A stretch of DNA of 64,000 nt, taken from positions 85,079 through 149,078 of the forward strand of contig NZ_LZTB01000058.1 of assembly GCF_001665685.1 (NCBI RefSeq), written 5' to 3'. Made by a program: the position numbers and the translations under genes. The DNA comes from Mycobacterium sp. 852013-50091_SCH5140682. GTDB taxonomy: Bacteria > Actinomycetota > Actinomycetes > Mycobacteriales > Mycobacteriaceae. Positions within the stretch are counted from its first letter, which is position 1, and every line of letters begins with the position of its first letter. Under the pieces are notes generated by a model, which was not told where the DNA came from, did no database searches, and saw nothing but the letters and a program-made list of their open reading frames with translations. Shown piece by piece: positions 27,614 to 36,543 of this stretch.

Positions 27614-29097
27614 CCGTCACCCCGCATCGGACCGGACAACCGGTGCACCTGCTCCCTGGTCGCCGGGTACAGCTCACGCCACGTCGCATACAGATCGTCG
27701 TAGAGATCGCGGTTGCGCGCGTCGGGCTTGATCTCGCGGGCGATCTTGGCCCAGTCGGTGTCGGCAGGCACCAACCCCGTCCCGATCGCCGCCAGCAGGG
27801 CATCCCCGTAGCTGGCGCCGATCCCCTGCTCCGGGATCAACTGCGGGCGGCCGGTGATGTCGCTGACCGCCTGCACCCAGATCGGGCTGCGCAGGCCACC
27901 GCCGACCGCGACTGTGCGGGCCCCGCTGTGGGCGTCGTCGAAACGCTCCAGAATCTGCCGGATCCCGAACGAAATCCCTTCGTAGGCAGCGCGGAACAGA
28001 TGGCCGCGGCCGTGGCGCAAGGTCAGCCCGGCAACCACACCGCGGGCCTGAGGATCGAACACCGGCGTGCGCTCCCCCGCCAGGTACGGCAGCACCAACA
28101 ACCCTTCACTGCCAGGCGGCACATCCCGGGCTTCGGCCACCAATTCCTCGAAGGACGCCCCGCCGGTGACGCCCTGAAGCCAGTTGATCAGGCTGCCCGC
28201 GGTCGAGGTACCCGCGGCCAGTGCCAGGGTGCCTCGTTCGACGCCTGCCGTGGTCCACAACGCCGGATCGCTGTAGTACTCGGCGATGACCTGCACCAGG
28301 AACATCGTCGATCCGTACATCAGCATCTGATCGCCGGGGCGCCGCACGCCGACCGAGAACGCCTCGGAATACGCGTCCACCGTTCCGGCCACCACCGGTG
28401 TCCCCACCGGCACGCCGGTGGCCGCCGCAGCCTGCGCGGTGACGGTACCCACCACCTCGCTGGGCCACACGAGTCGCGGCAGCGGCAGGTGTGCGCAGAT
28501 CCGCTGCGCCCAGGGCAGATTCCACGCGTAGTCGCGGGTGGCGTAGAGCGGGTCGCACTGGCTTGCCGTGTGGTGGTCCATCACGTATTCGCCGGTGAGC
28601 TTGGCGGCGATGTACGAGTTGGACCCGAACCAGCGCGTCGCACGATCGAACACCTCGGGCTCGTGGCGACGCACCCATTCCAGCTTGGGACCGACCGCCT
28701 GACTGGACAGCAGGGTGCCGGCCTGCCGCAGGATCTCGGCCTCGCCGAACTCGGCGGTCAACGCGGCGATCTCCGCTGCGGCGCGGGTGTCGATGCCGTA
28801 CAGGATCGCCGGGCGCAGCGGGCGCAGATCGTCGTCGCACAACACCAGGCAGGGGCCGACACCGCTGACGCACATGCCTGCCAGCGCCGCCCCGCTCGGC
28901 ATGTGCGCCATCAGTGCCGTGCTGATCCCGCAAACCTCACGCCACCACAGGTTTTCCGCATCGACCTCGGCCCACCCAGGTCGCGGTAGGTCCATGGAGT
29001 GCGCAACCGTTTCGGTGGCAATGACCGAACCTGACGTGTCGACGAGGACACCTTTGGTGCTTCCGGTCCCCATGTCGATTCCGAGCAGCACCTCCAC
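27610..29097 (-). CDS. FGGY-family carbohydrate kinase
   Basis: 495 residues from GTG 29097 (GTG 29091 equally possible). The N-terminal ATP-site loop LLGIDMGTGSTKGVLVDTSG, the catalytic region with YGIDTRAAAEI, GTVDAYSEAFSVG, and the C-terminal GGGLRSPIWVQAVSDITGRP match FGGY kinases such as xylulokinase. It phosphorylates a sugar or keto-polyol in the cytoplasm. Its place beside eltD suggests erythrulose or a related ketose as substrate, although in M. smegmatis erythrulose kinases are, as I recall, of the DhaK family. The enzyme-to-pathway link is therefore tentative. Confidence 0.85.
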   Translation of the reverse strand: MEVLLGIDMGTGSTKGVLVDTSGSVIATETVAHSMDLPRPGWAEVDAENLWWREVCGISTALMAHMPSGAALAGMCVSGVGPCLVLCDDDLRPLRPAILYGIDTRAAAEIAALTAEFGEAEILRQAGTLLSSQAVGPKLEWVRRHEPEVFDRATRWFGSNSYIAAKLTGEYVMDHHTASQCDPLYATRDYAWNLPWAQRICAHLPLPRLVWPSEVVGTVTAQAAAATGVPVGTPVVAGTVDAYSEAFSVGVRRPGDQMLMYGSTMFLVQVIAEYYSDPALWTTAGVERGTLALAAGTSTAGSLINWLQGVTGGASFEELVAEARDVPPGSEGLLVLPYLAGERTPVFDPQARGVVAGLTLRHGRGHLFRAAYEGISFGIRQILERFDDAHSGARTVAVGGGLRSPIWVQAVSDITGRPQLIPEQGIGASYGDALLAAIGTGLVPADTDWAKIAREIKPDARNRDLYDDLYATWRELYPATREQVHRLSGPMRGDG

Positions 29098-29107
29098 GCC
29101 GACAACC

Positions 29108-29941
29108 CTACGACGGCGCTGGTGCCCCGGAGACAGAGCGCTCCGGAAAAGGATCATTGGCAAAGTCGATCTGCGCCTCGGGGTTGCTGACGGCCGTGAT
29201 GAGGCCCGTGCCGAATGCGCCGGCGCTGTCGAACAACGTCGAGGCCCCCACTGCGACGCCGTCGGCGGCCCAATGCGAGTCCGCCTGCACGCCGATCCAG
29301 TCGTCGAGCGGAAGCCGGGCCAGTGCCACGGTGAGATCACCATTGATGTAGCCGACGCCCGCGGTCCCCAGGTTGGTAACCAGGCTGGTGCCTTCGGCTG
29401 CCATCGCCGCCCGCACGAACGGGGAGTTCGGCCGGCCGTCGACGACCGAGATGGTTCGGTTGATGAACCGTTTGCGCGACGCATTCTGATGATCGGCGAT
29501 GGTGCCGCCCCAACCGGCTTCGTCGCTGCCCATGAGCGTTCTCTGCGTCGCATCCAGCGTGGCCGGTGCCGCGAATTCCGGTGCCGCGAACCATTCCTCG
29601 CCGCGCGGGGCCGATGACCTCCGATACTGCACGAGCGTCGCCTTGGCCACCGTGACGCCGTCCTGCACCAGCTCGCACTCCGAATTCCGCACGCGCCGAC
29701 CGTCGCGCACCAACGCGACCTTGGTGGTGGTCGGCACCCCACGGGCCGCCTTGAACAGGTCGACGGTCAGCCGCGCAGGCAGGAACTCCGCCACGCCGTA
29801 TGCGGACTCGAGCGCGCGGGCGGCCAGGCCGACCAGCGCCGGGCCGTTGAGGTGGTCTTCACCCCAGTGGCTCTGCGCGAATGTCGTCGGCACGAACCGG
29901 TCCTGATCGGATTGGGTGAAATGCGTGGCACGCTCGGTCAT
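29108..29941 (-). CDS. Acyl-CoA thioesterase family protein (double hot-dog type)
   Basis: 277 residues (ATG 29941; GTG 29944 overlaps it). Motifs FAQSHWGEDHLNGPALVGLA, ARLTVDLFKAARGVPTTTKV and, in the second half, GYINGDLTVALARLPLDDWI plus GLITAVSNPEAQIDFAN fit the mycobacterial thioesterase-like family. It lies 10 bases upstream of the FGGY kinase gene and is probably co-transcribed, though no biochemical link is obvious. A LysR gene diverges from it. Confidence 0.75.
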   Translation of the reverse strand: MTERATHFTQSDQDRFVPTTFAQSHWGEDHLNGPALVGLAARALESAYGVAEFLPARLTVDLFKAARGVPTTTKVALVRDGRRVRNSECELVQDGVTVAKATLVQYRRSSAPRGEEWFAAPEFAAPATLDATQRTLMGSDEAGWGGTIADHQNASRKRFINRTISVVDGRPNSPFVRAAMAAEGTSLVTNLGTAGVGYINGDLTVALARLPLDDWIGVQADSHWAADGVAVGASTLFDSAGAFGTGLITAVSNPEAQIDFANDPFPERSVSGAPAPS

Positions 29942-30025
29942 CACCGCATCGTCGCATATGAGCTAACTATCAGGTTGAGCGCATCGATATAGACAGAATG
30001 TTCACGATATGCGGACAATTGCTCT

Positions 30026-30937
30026 GTGGACACCCGCCGACTGCAGTTGCTGCTGGCCCTGTCGCGCCTGGGCTCGATGCGAGCGGTCGCGGAGGTGCAC
30101 CACCTGACCACCTCGACGGTGTCGCAGCAGATCGCTGCGCTGGCCAAGGACACCGGCGCGCAGCTCATCGAACCCGACGGTCGCAACGTGCGCCTCACGC
30201 CGGCGGGTCTGCGGCTCGCCGAGCACGCGGTCACCATCCTCGCCGCCGTCGACAGTGCGCGGCTGGACCTCGACCCGGATGCCGAACCGGCAGGCACCAT
30301 CCGCATCGGCGGGTTCGCCACCGCCATTCGCGTGTCGCTGCTTCCGGTGCTGGCCGACATCGCCCGCACCCACCCGCGCGTCGAGGCGATCATCAGTGAG
30401 TACGAGCCCATCGAGGCCTTCCGCCGGCTCGTGGACAACGACCTCGACATGGCGCTGACCTACGACTACAACCTGGCGCCGGCCTCCCCAGACCCTGTGC
30501 TGGAATCGTGGCCGCTGTGGTCCACCCGATGGGGACTGGTCGTGCCGGCCGACGCATCGGACTCGGTGGATCTCGTCGACTACGCCGAGCGCACGTGGAT
30601 CGTCAACTCCCGCAACACCGCCGACGAGGACGCGGTACGGACCCTCGCCGCCCTGTCGGGCTTCATTCCGAGGATCGCCCACCAGATCGACACCCTCGAT
30701 CTCGTCGAGGACCTCGTCCTGTCCGGCTACGGCGTCGGGCTGCTGCCCGTGGACCGTGCTCCGCGCGACGGTCTGAAGGTGTTGCCGCTCAACACCCCTG
30801 AGGTGATCATGACGACCTATGTGGTGACCCGGCGCGGACGCTCCGGGTGGCCTCCGCTACGGCTCGTGCTCGACCGACTGCGTCCCGCCGACACCCGGCC
30901 CACGTCGTTGCGGCACTGGCCCAGGATGTCCGAATAA
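30026..30937 (+). CDS. LysR-family transcriptional regulator
   Basis: 303 residues from GTG 30026. The HTH occupies residues 1-60 (RRLQLLLALSRLGSMRAVAE, then LTTSTVSQQIAALAKDTGAQ). An effector-binding domain follows, with GTIRIGGFATAIRVSLLPVL and the C-terminal VEDLVLSGYGVGLLPVDRAP. It diverges from the thioesterase gene across about 80 bases and may control it. The effector is unknown. The convergent metallo-beta-lactamase-fold gene ends 10 bases after its stop. Confidence 0.87.
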   Translation: MDTRRLQLLLALSRLGSMRAVAEVHHLTTSTVSQQIAALAKDTGAQLIEPDGRNVRLTPAGLRLAEHAVTILAAVDSARLDLDPDAEPAGTIRIGGFATAIRVSLLPVLADIARTHPRVEAIISEYEPIEAFRRLVDNDLDMALTYDYNLAPASPDPVLESWPLWSTRWGLVVPADASDSVDLVDYAERTWIVNSRNTADEDAVRTLAALSGFIPRIAHQIDTLDLVEDLVLSGYGVGLLPVDRAPRDGLKVLPLNTPEVIMTTYVVTRRGRSGWPPLRLVLDRLRPADTRPTSLRHWPRMSE

Positions 30938-30947
30938 CCAAAGCTGC

Positions 30948-31655
30948 CTACGCCCTTCGGCCAGGCACCTGCCCGTGCAGCCACTGCTGTTGGCGCCGAA
31001 CGAAATCCGCATCGACGACCGTGCCGTGGCCCGGTACGAACAGTGCGTCGGGTCCTGCCGCGGCAAGCACGACGTCCAAGGTCGAGGGCCACGCCACGAC
31101 GTCGGAGTGCTCATCGATGGCCGGATCGCCGGACTCCTCGACGAGATCTCCGCAGAACACAACGGTGCGTTGGCCGGGCACCACGACAATGAGGTCGTGG
31201 TCGGTGTGGCCTCGTCCGGGATGGCTCACCGTCACGCTGCGGCCGCCGAGATCCACTGTCGTGTCGTGAGTCCCGTGCAGCGGTGTGCGCAGAGCCTGGA
31301 TCGTCTCATCCACCTGCACCGGGTCGGCACCGTAGCGCAGCGCCTCGGCCCGCAGGTCCGCCCGGCCGTTGGACAGGGTCTCGATCACCTCCGGGGCGCA
31401 ATGAATCCGCGCCCCGGTGAACTGCGCACTGCCGAGCACGTGATCGAAGTGATTGTGGGTCAGCACAATCTGGCCGACGGGCCGGCCGGTCAGGACGTGA
31501 ACATCCGCCTCGATCGCTCTGGCCTCGGCCAGAGTGCTTGCAGAATCGACCAGCAGCACGTCGTTGTCGCCGGCCACCAGGCCGACCGTCACGTCCAGGA
31601 ACGGTAACCGGGCCCGCCACACGCCCTGCGCCAACGGCTCCCAGTCGAAGTTCAC
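30948..31655 (-). CDS. Metallo-beta-lactamase-fold hydrolase
   Basis: 235 residues from GTG 31655, which overlaps the stop of the upstream kinase gene (GTGA). The metal motif is HNHFDH at ~67-72, with further ligands in GRGHTDHDLIVV, FCGDLVEESG and FVPGHGT. This is the glyoxalase II-like branch of the fold, usually binding two zinc ions. Translational coupling to the xylulokinase-like gene suggests a shared pathway, for example hydrolysis of a thioester or lactone, but the substrate is unknown. Confidence 0.83.
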   Translation of the reverse strand: MNFDWEPLAQGVWRARLPFLDVTVGLVAGDNDVLLVDSASTLAEARAIEADVHVLTGRPVGQIVLTHNHFDHVLGSAQFTGARIHCAPEVIETLSNGRADLRAEALRYGADPVQVDETIQALRTPLHGTHDTTVDLGGRSVTVSHPGRGHTDHDLIVVVPGQRTVVFCGDLVEESGDPAIDEHSDVVAWPSTLDVVLAAAGPDALFVPGHGTVVDADFVRRQQQWLHGQVPGRRA

Positions 31656-33049
31656 TGACCGAGCGTCAGCGGCTGCGCCGCCAGGTACTGCTCGAAGACC
31701 TGCGGAGTCGGCGGCGCCGTGTACGGCGTGATGGGGCCGAGGCTCCACGCCGGCGGCGCATCCTGCTTGCTCAACGCCCAGGCCGCCTGGCGGGCGGCAC
31801 CGAGCGCGACGTACTCGTCAGGCCGTGGCACGTGTACGGGGCGACCCCAGATGGCCGGGGCGATCCGCCGCACCGCTTCCGAACGGGCGCCTCCGCCGAC
31901 CAGGATGATGCGGTCGACGCTGACGCCGTAGCTGACGATCTTGTCGATGCAGTACGCCATCGACGCCAAGAGCCCCTCCACTCCAGCGCGGGCGAGGTTG
32001 GCGGAGTTGAAGTTCCGCGCCGTCACACCGTGCAGTGCACCGCGGGCCTGGGGAAGATTCGGTGAGCGTTCGCCTTCCAGATAGGGCACCAGCGTCAAGC
32101 CGTCGGCTCCCGGCGGTGCCGAAAGCGCCAACCGGTCGAACTCGTCGTAGTCCACCCGCAGCATGGCGGCCGTGGCGGCCAGCACCGGTGCCCCGTTGAG
32201 CGTGCAGACCAGCGGCAACTGCCGCCCCGTGGCATCGGCGAATCCGGCGACGATCCCGTCCGGATCATGTGGTGCGGCGTCGCCGACAGCACTGACCACT
32301 CCCGAGGTGCCGAGCGATACGACACAGTCCCCCGGCCCCGCGCCAAGACCGAGCGCGGCGGCGGCATTGTCTCCGGCGCCGGGCGCGAGCAGCGCACCGC
32401 CCGGCAGGGTCCCCGCGATCTCCGCCGGGCCGAGCACCGCGGGCAGCGCGGGCCGACGCCCACGCATCGCCAGCTCCAGCAAGTCTTCGCGGTAGTTGTC
32501 GGTCTCCGCCGAGAAGTAGCCGGTGCCGCTCGCGTCGCTGCGGTCAGTGCGCAGGTCGGCGATGTCGGTCGAGCCACTCAGCCGCCAGGTCAGCCAATCA
32601 TGCGGCAGGCACACCGCTGCCGTGGCATCGGCGTGGGCCTGCTCGTTGTCGACCAACCATCGCAGTTTGCTCGCGGTGATCGCCGCGACGGGCACAACGC
32701 CAACGCGGTTCGCCCATTCGGCAGGGCCGCCCAGCTCGTCGACCAGCTGTGCCCCGCTGGCGGCCGAACGGGTGTCATTCCACAGCAAGGCATCTCGCAC
32801 CACGGCCCCGGACCGGTCGAGGCACACCATGCCGTGCTGCTGGGCGCCGACGGCCAGCGCCTCGACGTCGTCGAGACCGCCGACCGCGGCGATGGTCGTC
32901 TGCAGAGCTGCCCACCAGTGCTGCGGGTCTATCTCGGTTCCGCCGGGATGCGGTGTCGACGCAGAGCGCGCCACCGCGCCGCTGTCAGCGTCGCAGACCA
33001 CGATCTTGCACGATTGGGTGGATGAGTCGATGCCGGCAACAAGAGCCAC
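31652..33049 (-). CDS. xylB: Xylulokinase-like FGGY carbohydrate kinase
   Basis: 465 residues from GTG 33049; the frame is open to 33133 without a good start. GIDSSTQSCKIVVCDAD at the N terminus, QQHGMVCLDRSG, LWNDTRSA, LPHDWLTWRLSGS and VSLGTSGVVSAVG are xylulokinase hallmarks, and the C-terminal domain has ILVGGGARSEAVRRIAPAIW. It should phosphorylate D-xylulose or a close pentulose. The GTGA overlap couples it to the metallo-beta-lactamase-fold gene. It is the second FGGY kinase in the locus. Confidence 0.85.
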   Translation of the reverse strand: MALVAGIDSSTQSCKIVVCDADSGAVARSASTPHPGGTEIDPQHWWAALQTTIAAVGGLDDVEALAVGAQQHGMVCLDRSGAVVRDALLWNDTRSAASGAQLVDELGGPAEWANRVGVVPVAAITASKLRWLVDNEQAHADATAAVCLPHDWLTWRLSGSTDIADLRTDRSDASGTGYFSAETDNYREDLLELAMRGRRPALPAVLGPAEIAGTLPGGALLAPGAGDNAAAALGLGAGPGDCVVSLGTSGVVSAVGDAAPHDPDGIVAGFADATGRQLPLVCTLNGAPVLAATAAMLRVDYDEFDRLALSAPPGADGLTLVPYLEGERSPNLPQARGALHGVTARNFNSANLARAGVEGLLASMAYCIDKIVSYGVSVDRIILVGGGARSEAVRRIAPAIWGRPVHVPRPDEYVALGAARQAAWALSKQDAPPAWSLGPITPYTAPPTPQVFEQYLAAQPLTLGQ

Positions 33050-33171
33050 GCCCGAGAAGCTACACCGATACGGCCGGTTCTGGTCAGCGCTTGGGCTGCG
33101 TTGCGGGTTCAGTACCCGACCGGTTCGCCGCAACAGGTTTGCGGTAGCGCCGCCGCGGAAACACCTAGACC

Positions 33172-33987
33172 ATGCTGATCAGACGAATTGCCCGGCCCAT
33201 GCTGGCGACCACGTTCATCGCCCGCGGCGTGGATGCGCTGCGGAGCCCCAAACCTGCCGCAGACGCCGCCCGGCCCGTCGTGGGCGCCGTCCGCAAGCTG
33301 CCGCCCCCCGTCGCGCCCACCTCGGTACCCGAAGCCGAAACCGTCGCCAAGGTGAACGCGGCGGTTCAGATCGGCGGCGGTCTGTTGCTGGCCACCGGCC
33401 GGATGCCGCGACTGGCCTCAGGATTGCTCGCGCTCACGGTGATCCCCGGAGGCCTCGGTAGCCACGCCTTCTGGTCCGAATCCGACCCTGAGCGGCAAGC
33501 CGAACAACGCCGGGCGTTCCTCACCGACGTCAGCCTGATCGGCGGACTGATCATCGCCGCGGCCGACACCGAGGGCAAACCGTCGCTGGCATGGCGCGGA
33601 CGCCGGGCCGCCCGCGCCGCGTCGGCAACGGTCGCCGCGGCCTGGCCGCTCGGAGAGTCGACCGGACAGTCCCTGGCCGACAGCGACGTCGCCGAGAAGC
33701 TCGGCCATGGCTTGCAGATCGGCGCCGAGCGCGGCCGAGAACTTGCCGAAGCTGCTCGGGAGCGCGCCGTCGAACTGGCCCAGGTGGCCCGCGATCGCGG
33801 CCCCGATCTGGCTCAGGCTGCCGGCGAACGGGCCTCCGAATTGGCCCACGTGGCCCGCGAACGTGGCCCCGAACTTGCCCAGGCCGCCGGCGAACGGGCG
33901 TCGACCGTGGCCGACGTCGCTCGCGAACGCGGCGCGGAACTGGGCGAGATGGTGCGCGCACAGCTCAACGAGCGCCGCGGGCGGTAG
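33172..33987 (+). CDS. DoxX-family membrane protein with C-terminal 11-residue repeats
   Basis: 271 residues. The first ~140 are DoxX-like: MLIRRIARPMLATTFIARGV, the AAVQIGGGLLLATGRMPRLA helix, and a third segment FLTDVSLIGGLIIAAADTEG. From residue ~184 to 260 there are seven consecutive 11-residue units of the form A-R/G-E/D-R-G/A-x-E/D-L-A-x-A/V (for example ARERGPELAQA, AGERASELAHV), predicted as long amphipathic helix. DoxX proteins are linked to redox and sulfur metabolism. The repeat tail is unusual and could bind membrane or partner proteins. Confidence 0.8.
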   Translation: MLIRRIARPMLATTFIARGVDALRSPKPAADAARPVVGAVRKLPPPVAPTSVPEAETVAKVNAAVQIGGGLLLATGRMPRLASGLLALTVIPGGLGSHAFWSESDPERQAEQRRAFLTDVSLIGGLIIAAADTEGKPSLAWRGRRAARAASATVAAAWPLGESTGQSLADSDVAEKLGHGLQIGAERGRELAEAARERAVELAQVARDRGPDLAQAAGERASELAHVARERGPELAQAAGERASTVADVARERGAELGEMVRAQLNERRGR

Positions 33988-33996
33988 TTTGGCTGT

Positions 33997-34485
33997 ATGA
34001 CGACGGGTGACTTCCAGCCGCAACCGGGACAGTACGGCCAGCCAGGATTTCCGCCGCACGGGGCTCAGCAGCCGGGCGGTCTGGCCGCGCGTTTCTTCGC
34101 GCGGATCATCGACGGGATCCTGGTGGGCATCGTCTCCATCGTGCTGTCGGTGGTGACGGATTCGCTGTCGAGCTACTGGGTGACCGGATTGTTCACGGGC
34201 CTACTGAGTTTCGTCTATTTCGTGCTGTTTGAGACAACTAGCGGCTGGACTCCCGGTAAGCGCTTGCTCGGGCTGGCGGTCCACGGGCCCGGCGGTGCCG
34301 CCAAACCCACCGCTGCGCAATCGGCGATCCGAAATGCGTTCACCCTCTTGCCGATCATCCCGTTCATCGGCGGGTTCCTCGGCATCGTGGCGATCATCGT
34401 GATCGCGGTGACCATCAGCAGCAGCCCGACCAAGCAGGGCAAGCATGACGAACTCGCCGGCGGCACCCAGGTCGTCAAGAGCTGA
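33997..34485 (+). CDS. RDD-family membrane protein
   Basis: 162 residues. A Pro/Gly/Gln-rich cytoplasmic N terminus precedes GLAARFFARIIDGILVG, which carries the RDD motif region, and then FETTSGWTPGKRLLGLAVHG, both standard for the RDD family. About four membrane segments are present. It starts 9 bases after the DoxX gene, so they are probably co-transcribed. The function of RDD proteins is mostly unknown; some are transport-related. Confidence 0.82.
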   Translation: MTTGDFQPQPGQYGQPGFPPHGAQQPGGLAARFFARIIDGILVGIVSIVLSVVTDSLSSYWVTGLFTGLLSFVYFVLFETTSGWTPGKRLLGLAVHGPGGAAKPTAAQSAIRNAFTLLPIIPFIGGFLGIVAIIVIAVTISSSPTKQGKHDELAGGTQVVKS

Positions 34486-34489
34486 GCCG

Positions 34490-35917
34490 TCACACCACCA
34501 GGCTGAGCAGGAGCACGAACAACAGACCGGCGACCGACAACACGGTCTCCATCAACGACCACGTCTTGATGGTCTGACTCACGGTGAGCCGGAAATACTG
34601 GTTCACCAACCAGAATCCGGCGTCATTGACGTGCGAGAAGAACAGTGAGCCCGCACCGACCGCGAGCACGACGAGCGATGTCTGCCCCGTGCTCATGCCT
34701 TCGACCAGGCCGAGCACCAACGCCGAGGCGGTGATGGTGGCCACCGTCGCCGAGCCTGTGGCCAACCGGATCAGCACCGCCAGCACCCAGGCCAACAGGA
34801 TGACCGAGATGTTGACGTTCTCGGCCCAGCGGGCCAGCATCGTGCCGATCCCGCTGTCGACCAGAACCTGTTTGAACCCGCCACCGGCAGCGACGATCAA
34901 GATGATGCCTGCGACCGGCGGCAAGCCCGACTCGACACACTTGGTGATGGCCGCGCGCGACATCCCGGCGCCGCGGCCCAGCGTGATCATGCCGACGACG
35001 ACCGCGATGAGCAACGCCACCAGCGGAGTGCCCAGCACGTCGAAGGTGACCCGCAGCCACTGCTTCTTGTTGTCGATGAAGATGTCGCACAAGGCTTTCC
35101 CCATCATCAACACGACGGGGAGCAGAACGCTGAACATGGTGATGCCGAACGACGGGCGCCGTGCGTCCTCCGCATCATCACGGTCCCCTTCGAAGGTGTC
35201 CGGGGCATCGACGACAACCCAGCGGCCCGCCAGCTTTCCGAACAACGGACCGGCGACCACCACCGTCGGCACCGCGACCAGTACACCGAGCCCCAGTGTC
35301 ACGCCGAGATCGGCGTGCAGCAGGTCGATCGCGGTGAGCGGGCCCGGGTGCGGCGGCACGAAACCGTGCATCGCCGACAGACCGGCCAGCGCCGGGATGC
35401 CGACGGTGATGAGCGACAGGTGCGAACGCCGCGCCACCAGGTAGATCACCGGCATGAGGAGCACCAGGCCGATCTCGAAGAACATCGGCAGCCCGATGAT
35501 GGCGCCCACCAGGGCCATCGCCCACGGCAGCATCCTGGGTGAGGCGTGCCCGACGATGGTGTCGACGATCTCGTCCGCACCACCGGAATCGGCGAGCAAT
35601 TTGGCGAACATCGCGCCGAGGGCGATGAGGATGCCCACACCGGCTGCCGTGGAACCGAATCCGTCGCTGAACGAGGTGATCACCGTGGGCAGGCTCTGCT
35701 TGACGGTGTCGCCGGTGAACACGCTGAGGATCAGAGGGACGACACCCACGGTCAAGGCACCGAAGATCAGCGCGAGGAACGGGTGCAGTTTCACCCACGA
35801 GATGAGCACCACGATCACGGCGATACCGGCCAGGAATGCCACGATCAGTTCCCAGCCCGGTGCGACCGGCTCCGGCAGTTTCGCGCCCTCGGCGAGGACG
35901 TGCAGCGCGGGGTTCAC
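34490..35917 (-). CDS. gntP: GntP-family gluconate permease
   Basis: 475 residues with 12 or more hydrophobic segments. HGFVPPHPGPLTAIDLLHAD is the GntP family signature, and SGSATVATITASALV-type text and VNDAGFWLVNQYF near the end also match. It imports gluconate, or a related sugar acid, with protons. The start overlaps the gluconokinase stop by four bases, and both are transcribed away from the GntR regulator, forming a small gluconate operon. Confidence 0.88.
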   Translation of the reverse strand: MNPALHVLAEGAKLPEPVAPGWELIVAFLAGIAVIVVLISWVKLHPFLALIFGALTVGVVPLILSVFTGDTVKQSLPTVITSFSDGFGSTAAGVGILIALGAMFAKLLADSGGADEIVDTIVGHASPRMLPWAMALVGAIIGLPMFFEIGLVLLMPVIYLVARRSHLSLITVGIPALAGLSAMHGFVPPHPGPLTAIDLLHADLGVTLGLGVLVAVPTVVVAGPLFGKLAGRWVVVDAPDTFEGDRDDAEDARRPSFGITMFSVLLPVVLMMGKALCDIFIDNKKQWLRVTFDVLGTPLVALLIAVVVGMITLGRGAGMSRAAITKCVESGLPPVAGIILIVAAGGGFKQVLVDSGIGTMLARWAENVNISVILLAWVLAVLIRLATGSATVATITASALVLGLVEGMSTGQTSLVVLAVGAGSLFFSHVNDAGFWLVNQYFRLTVSQTIKTWSLMETVLSVAGLLFVLLLSLVV

Positions 35918-36420
35918 TGTTCGCCCCGCACCGGCGAGGTGGCGGCGACGTAGGTGTCGACGATCGCGTCGATGTTCTGGTCTACGTCGATGGTGATGCC
36001 GGCCTCGTCGGGATCCAGCGGCTCCAGCGTCTCGAACTGCGAGTTGAGCAGTGCGGCAGGCATGAAGTGACCGGGACGGCTGGCCTGCCGGTGGCTGATC
36101 ACCTCCGGCGTGCCGGTCAGATGCAGGAACTGCACGTCCGGGCAGTGCCGTCGTAGCTGGTCGCGGTACTTGCGCTTGAGTGCCGAGCAGCTCATCACGC
36201 CGCCGTCATGGTGATCGGCCAACCATTGACCGATGGTCTCCAGCCACGGATAGCGGTCGTCGTCGTCGAGCGGATGCCCGGCCGCCATCTTGGCGATGTT
36301 GGCCGGCGGGTGGAAATCGTCCGCGTCGCCGAACGGCACGCGTAGCCGTTGCGCCAATGCCGCGCCGACCGTCGATTTTCCTGAACCCGAAACGCCCATG
36401 ATGACGATTGGTGATCCCAT
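35914..36420 (-). CDS. gntK: Gluconokinase
   Basis: 168 residues from ATG 36420, with GAGGTGGAG upstream (GTG 36429 is less likely). The P-loop is MGVSGSGKST at residues ~8-17, followed by FGDADDFHPPANIAKMAAGH, DDDDRYPWLETIGQWLADH and CSALKRKYRDQLR, all characteristic of GntK. It makes 6-phosphogluconate from gluconate and ATP, feeding the pentose phosphate pathway. It is coupled to the permease and divergent from the GntR regulator. Confidence 0.92.
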   Translation of the reverse strand: MGSPIVIMGVSGSGKSTVGAALAQRLRVPFGDADDFHPPANIAKMAAGHPLDDDDRYPWLETIGQWLADHHDGGVMSCSALKRKYRDQLRRHCPDVQFLHLTGTPEVISHRQASRPGHFMPAALLNSQFETLEPLDPDEAGITIDVDQNIDAIVDTYVAATSPVRGEQ

Positions 36421-36468
36421 GCACTCCACCTCACGGTTGTGTTTGCCGTCACAAAGCCTGCCTCAAAA

Positions 36469-36532
36469 GTCATACGTTTGCAAGCTTTCCTGTAAGTAAT
36501 CTGTTTTTACTCCACGTCGACGCGTGTATGAC
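36469..36532. promoter_or_regulatory. Candidate operator region for the GntR regulator
   Basis: GTCATAC at 36469-36475 and GTATGAC at 36526-36532 are a perfect inverted pair within the 123-base region between the divergent gntK and gntR-type genes, which is AT-richer than its surroundings. They could be two half-sites or parts of two operators. Confidence 0.35.
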
Positions 36533-36543
36533 ACGATGTATCC

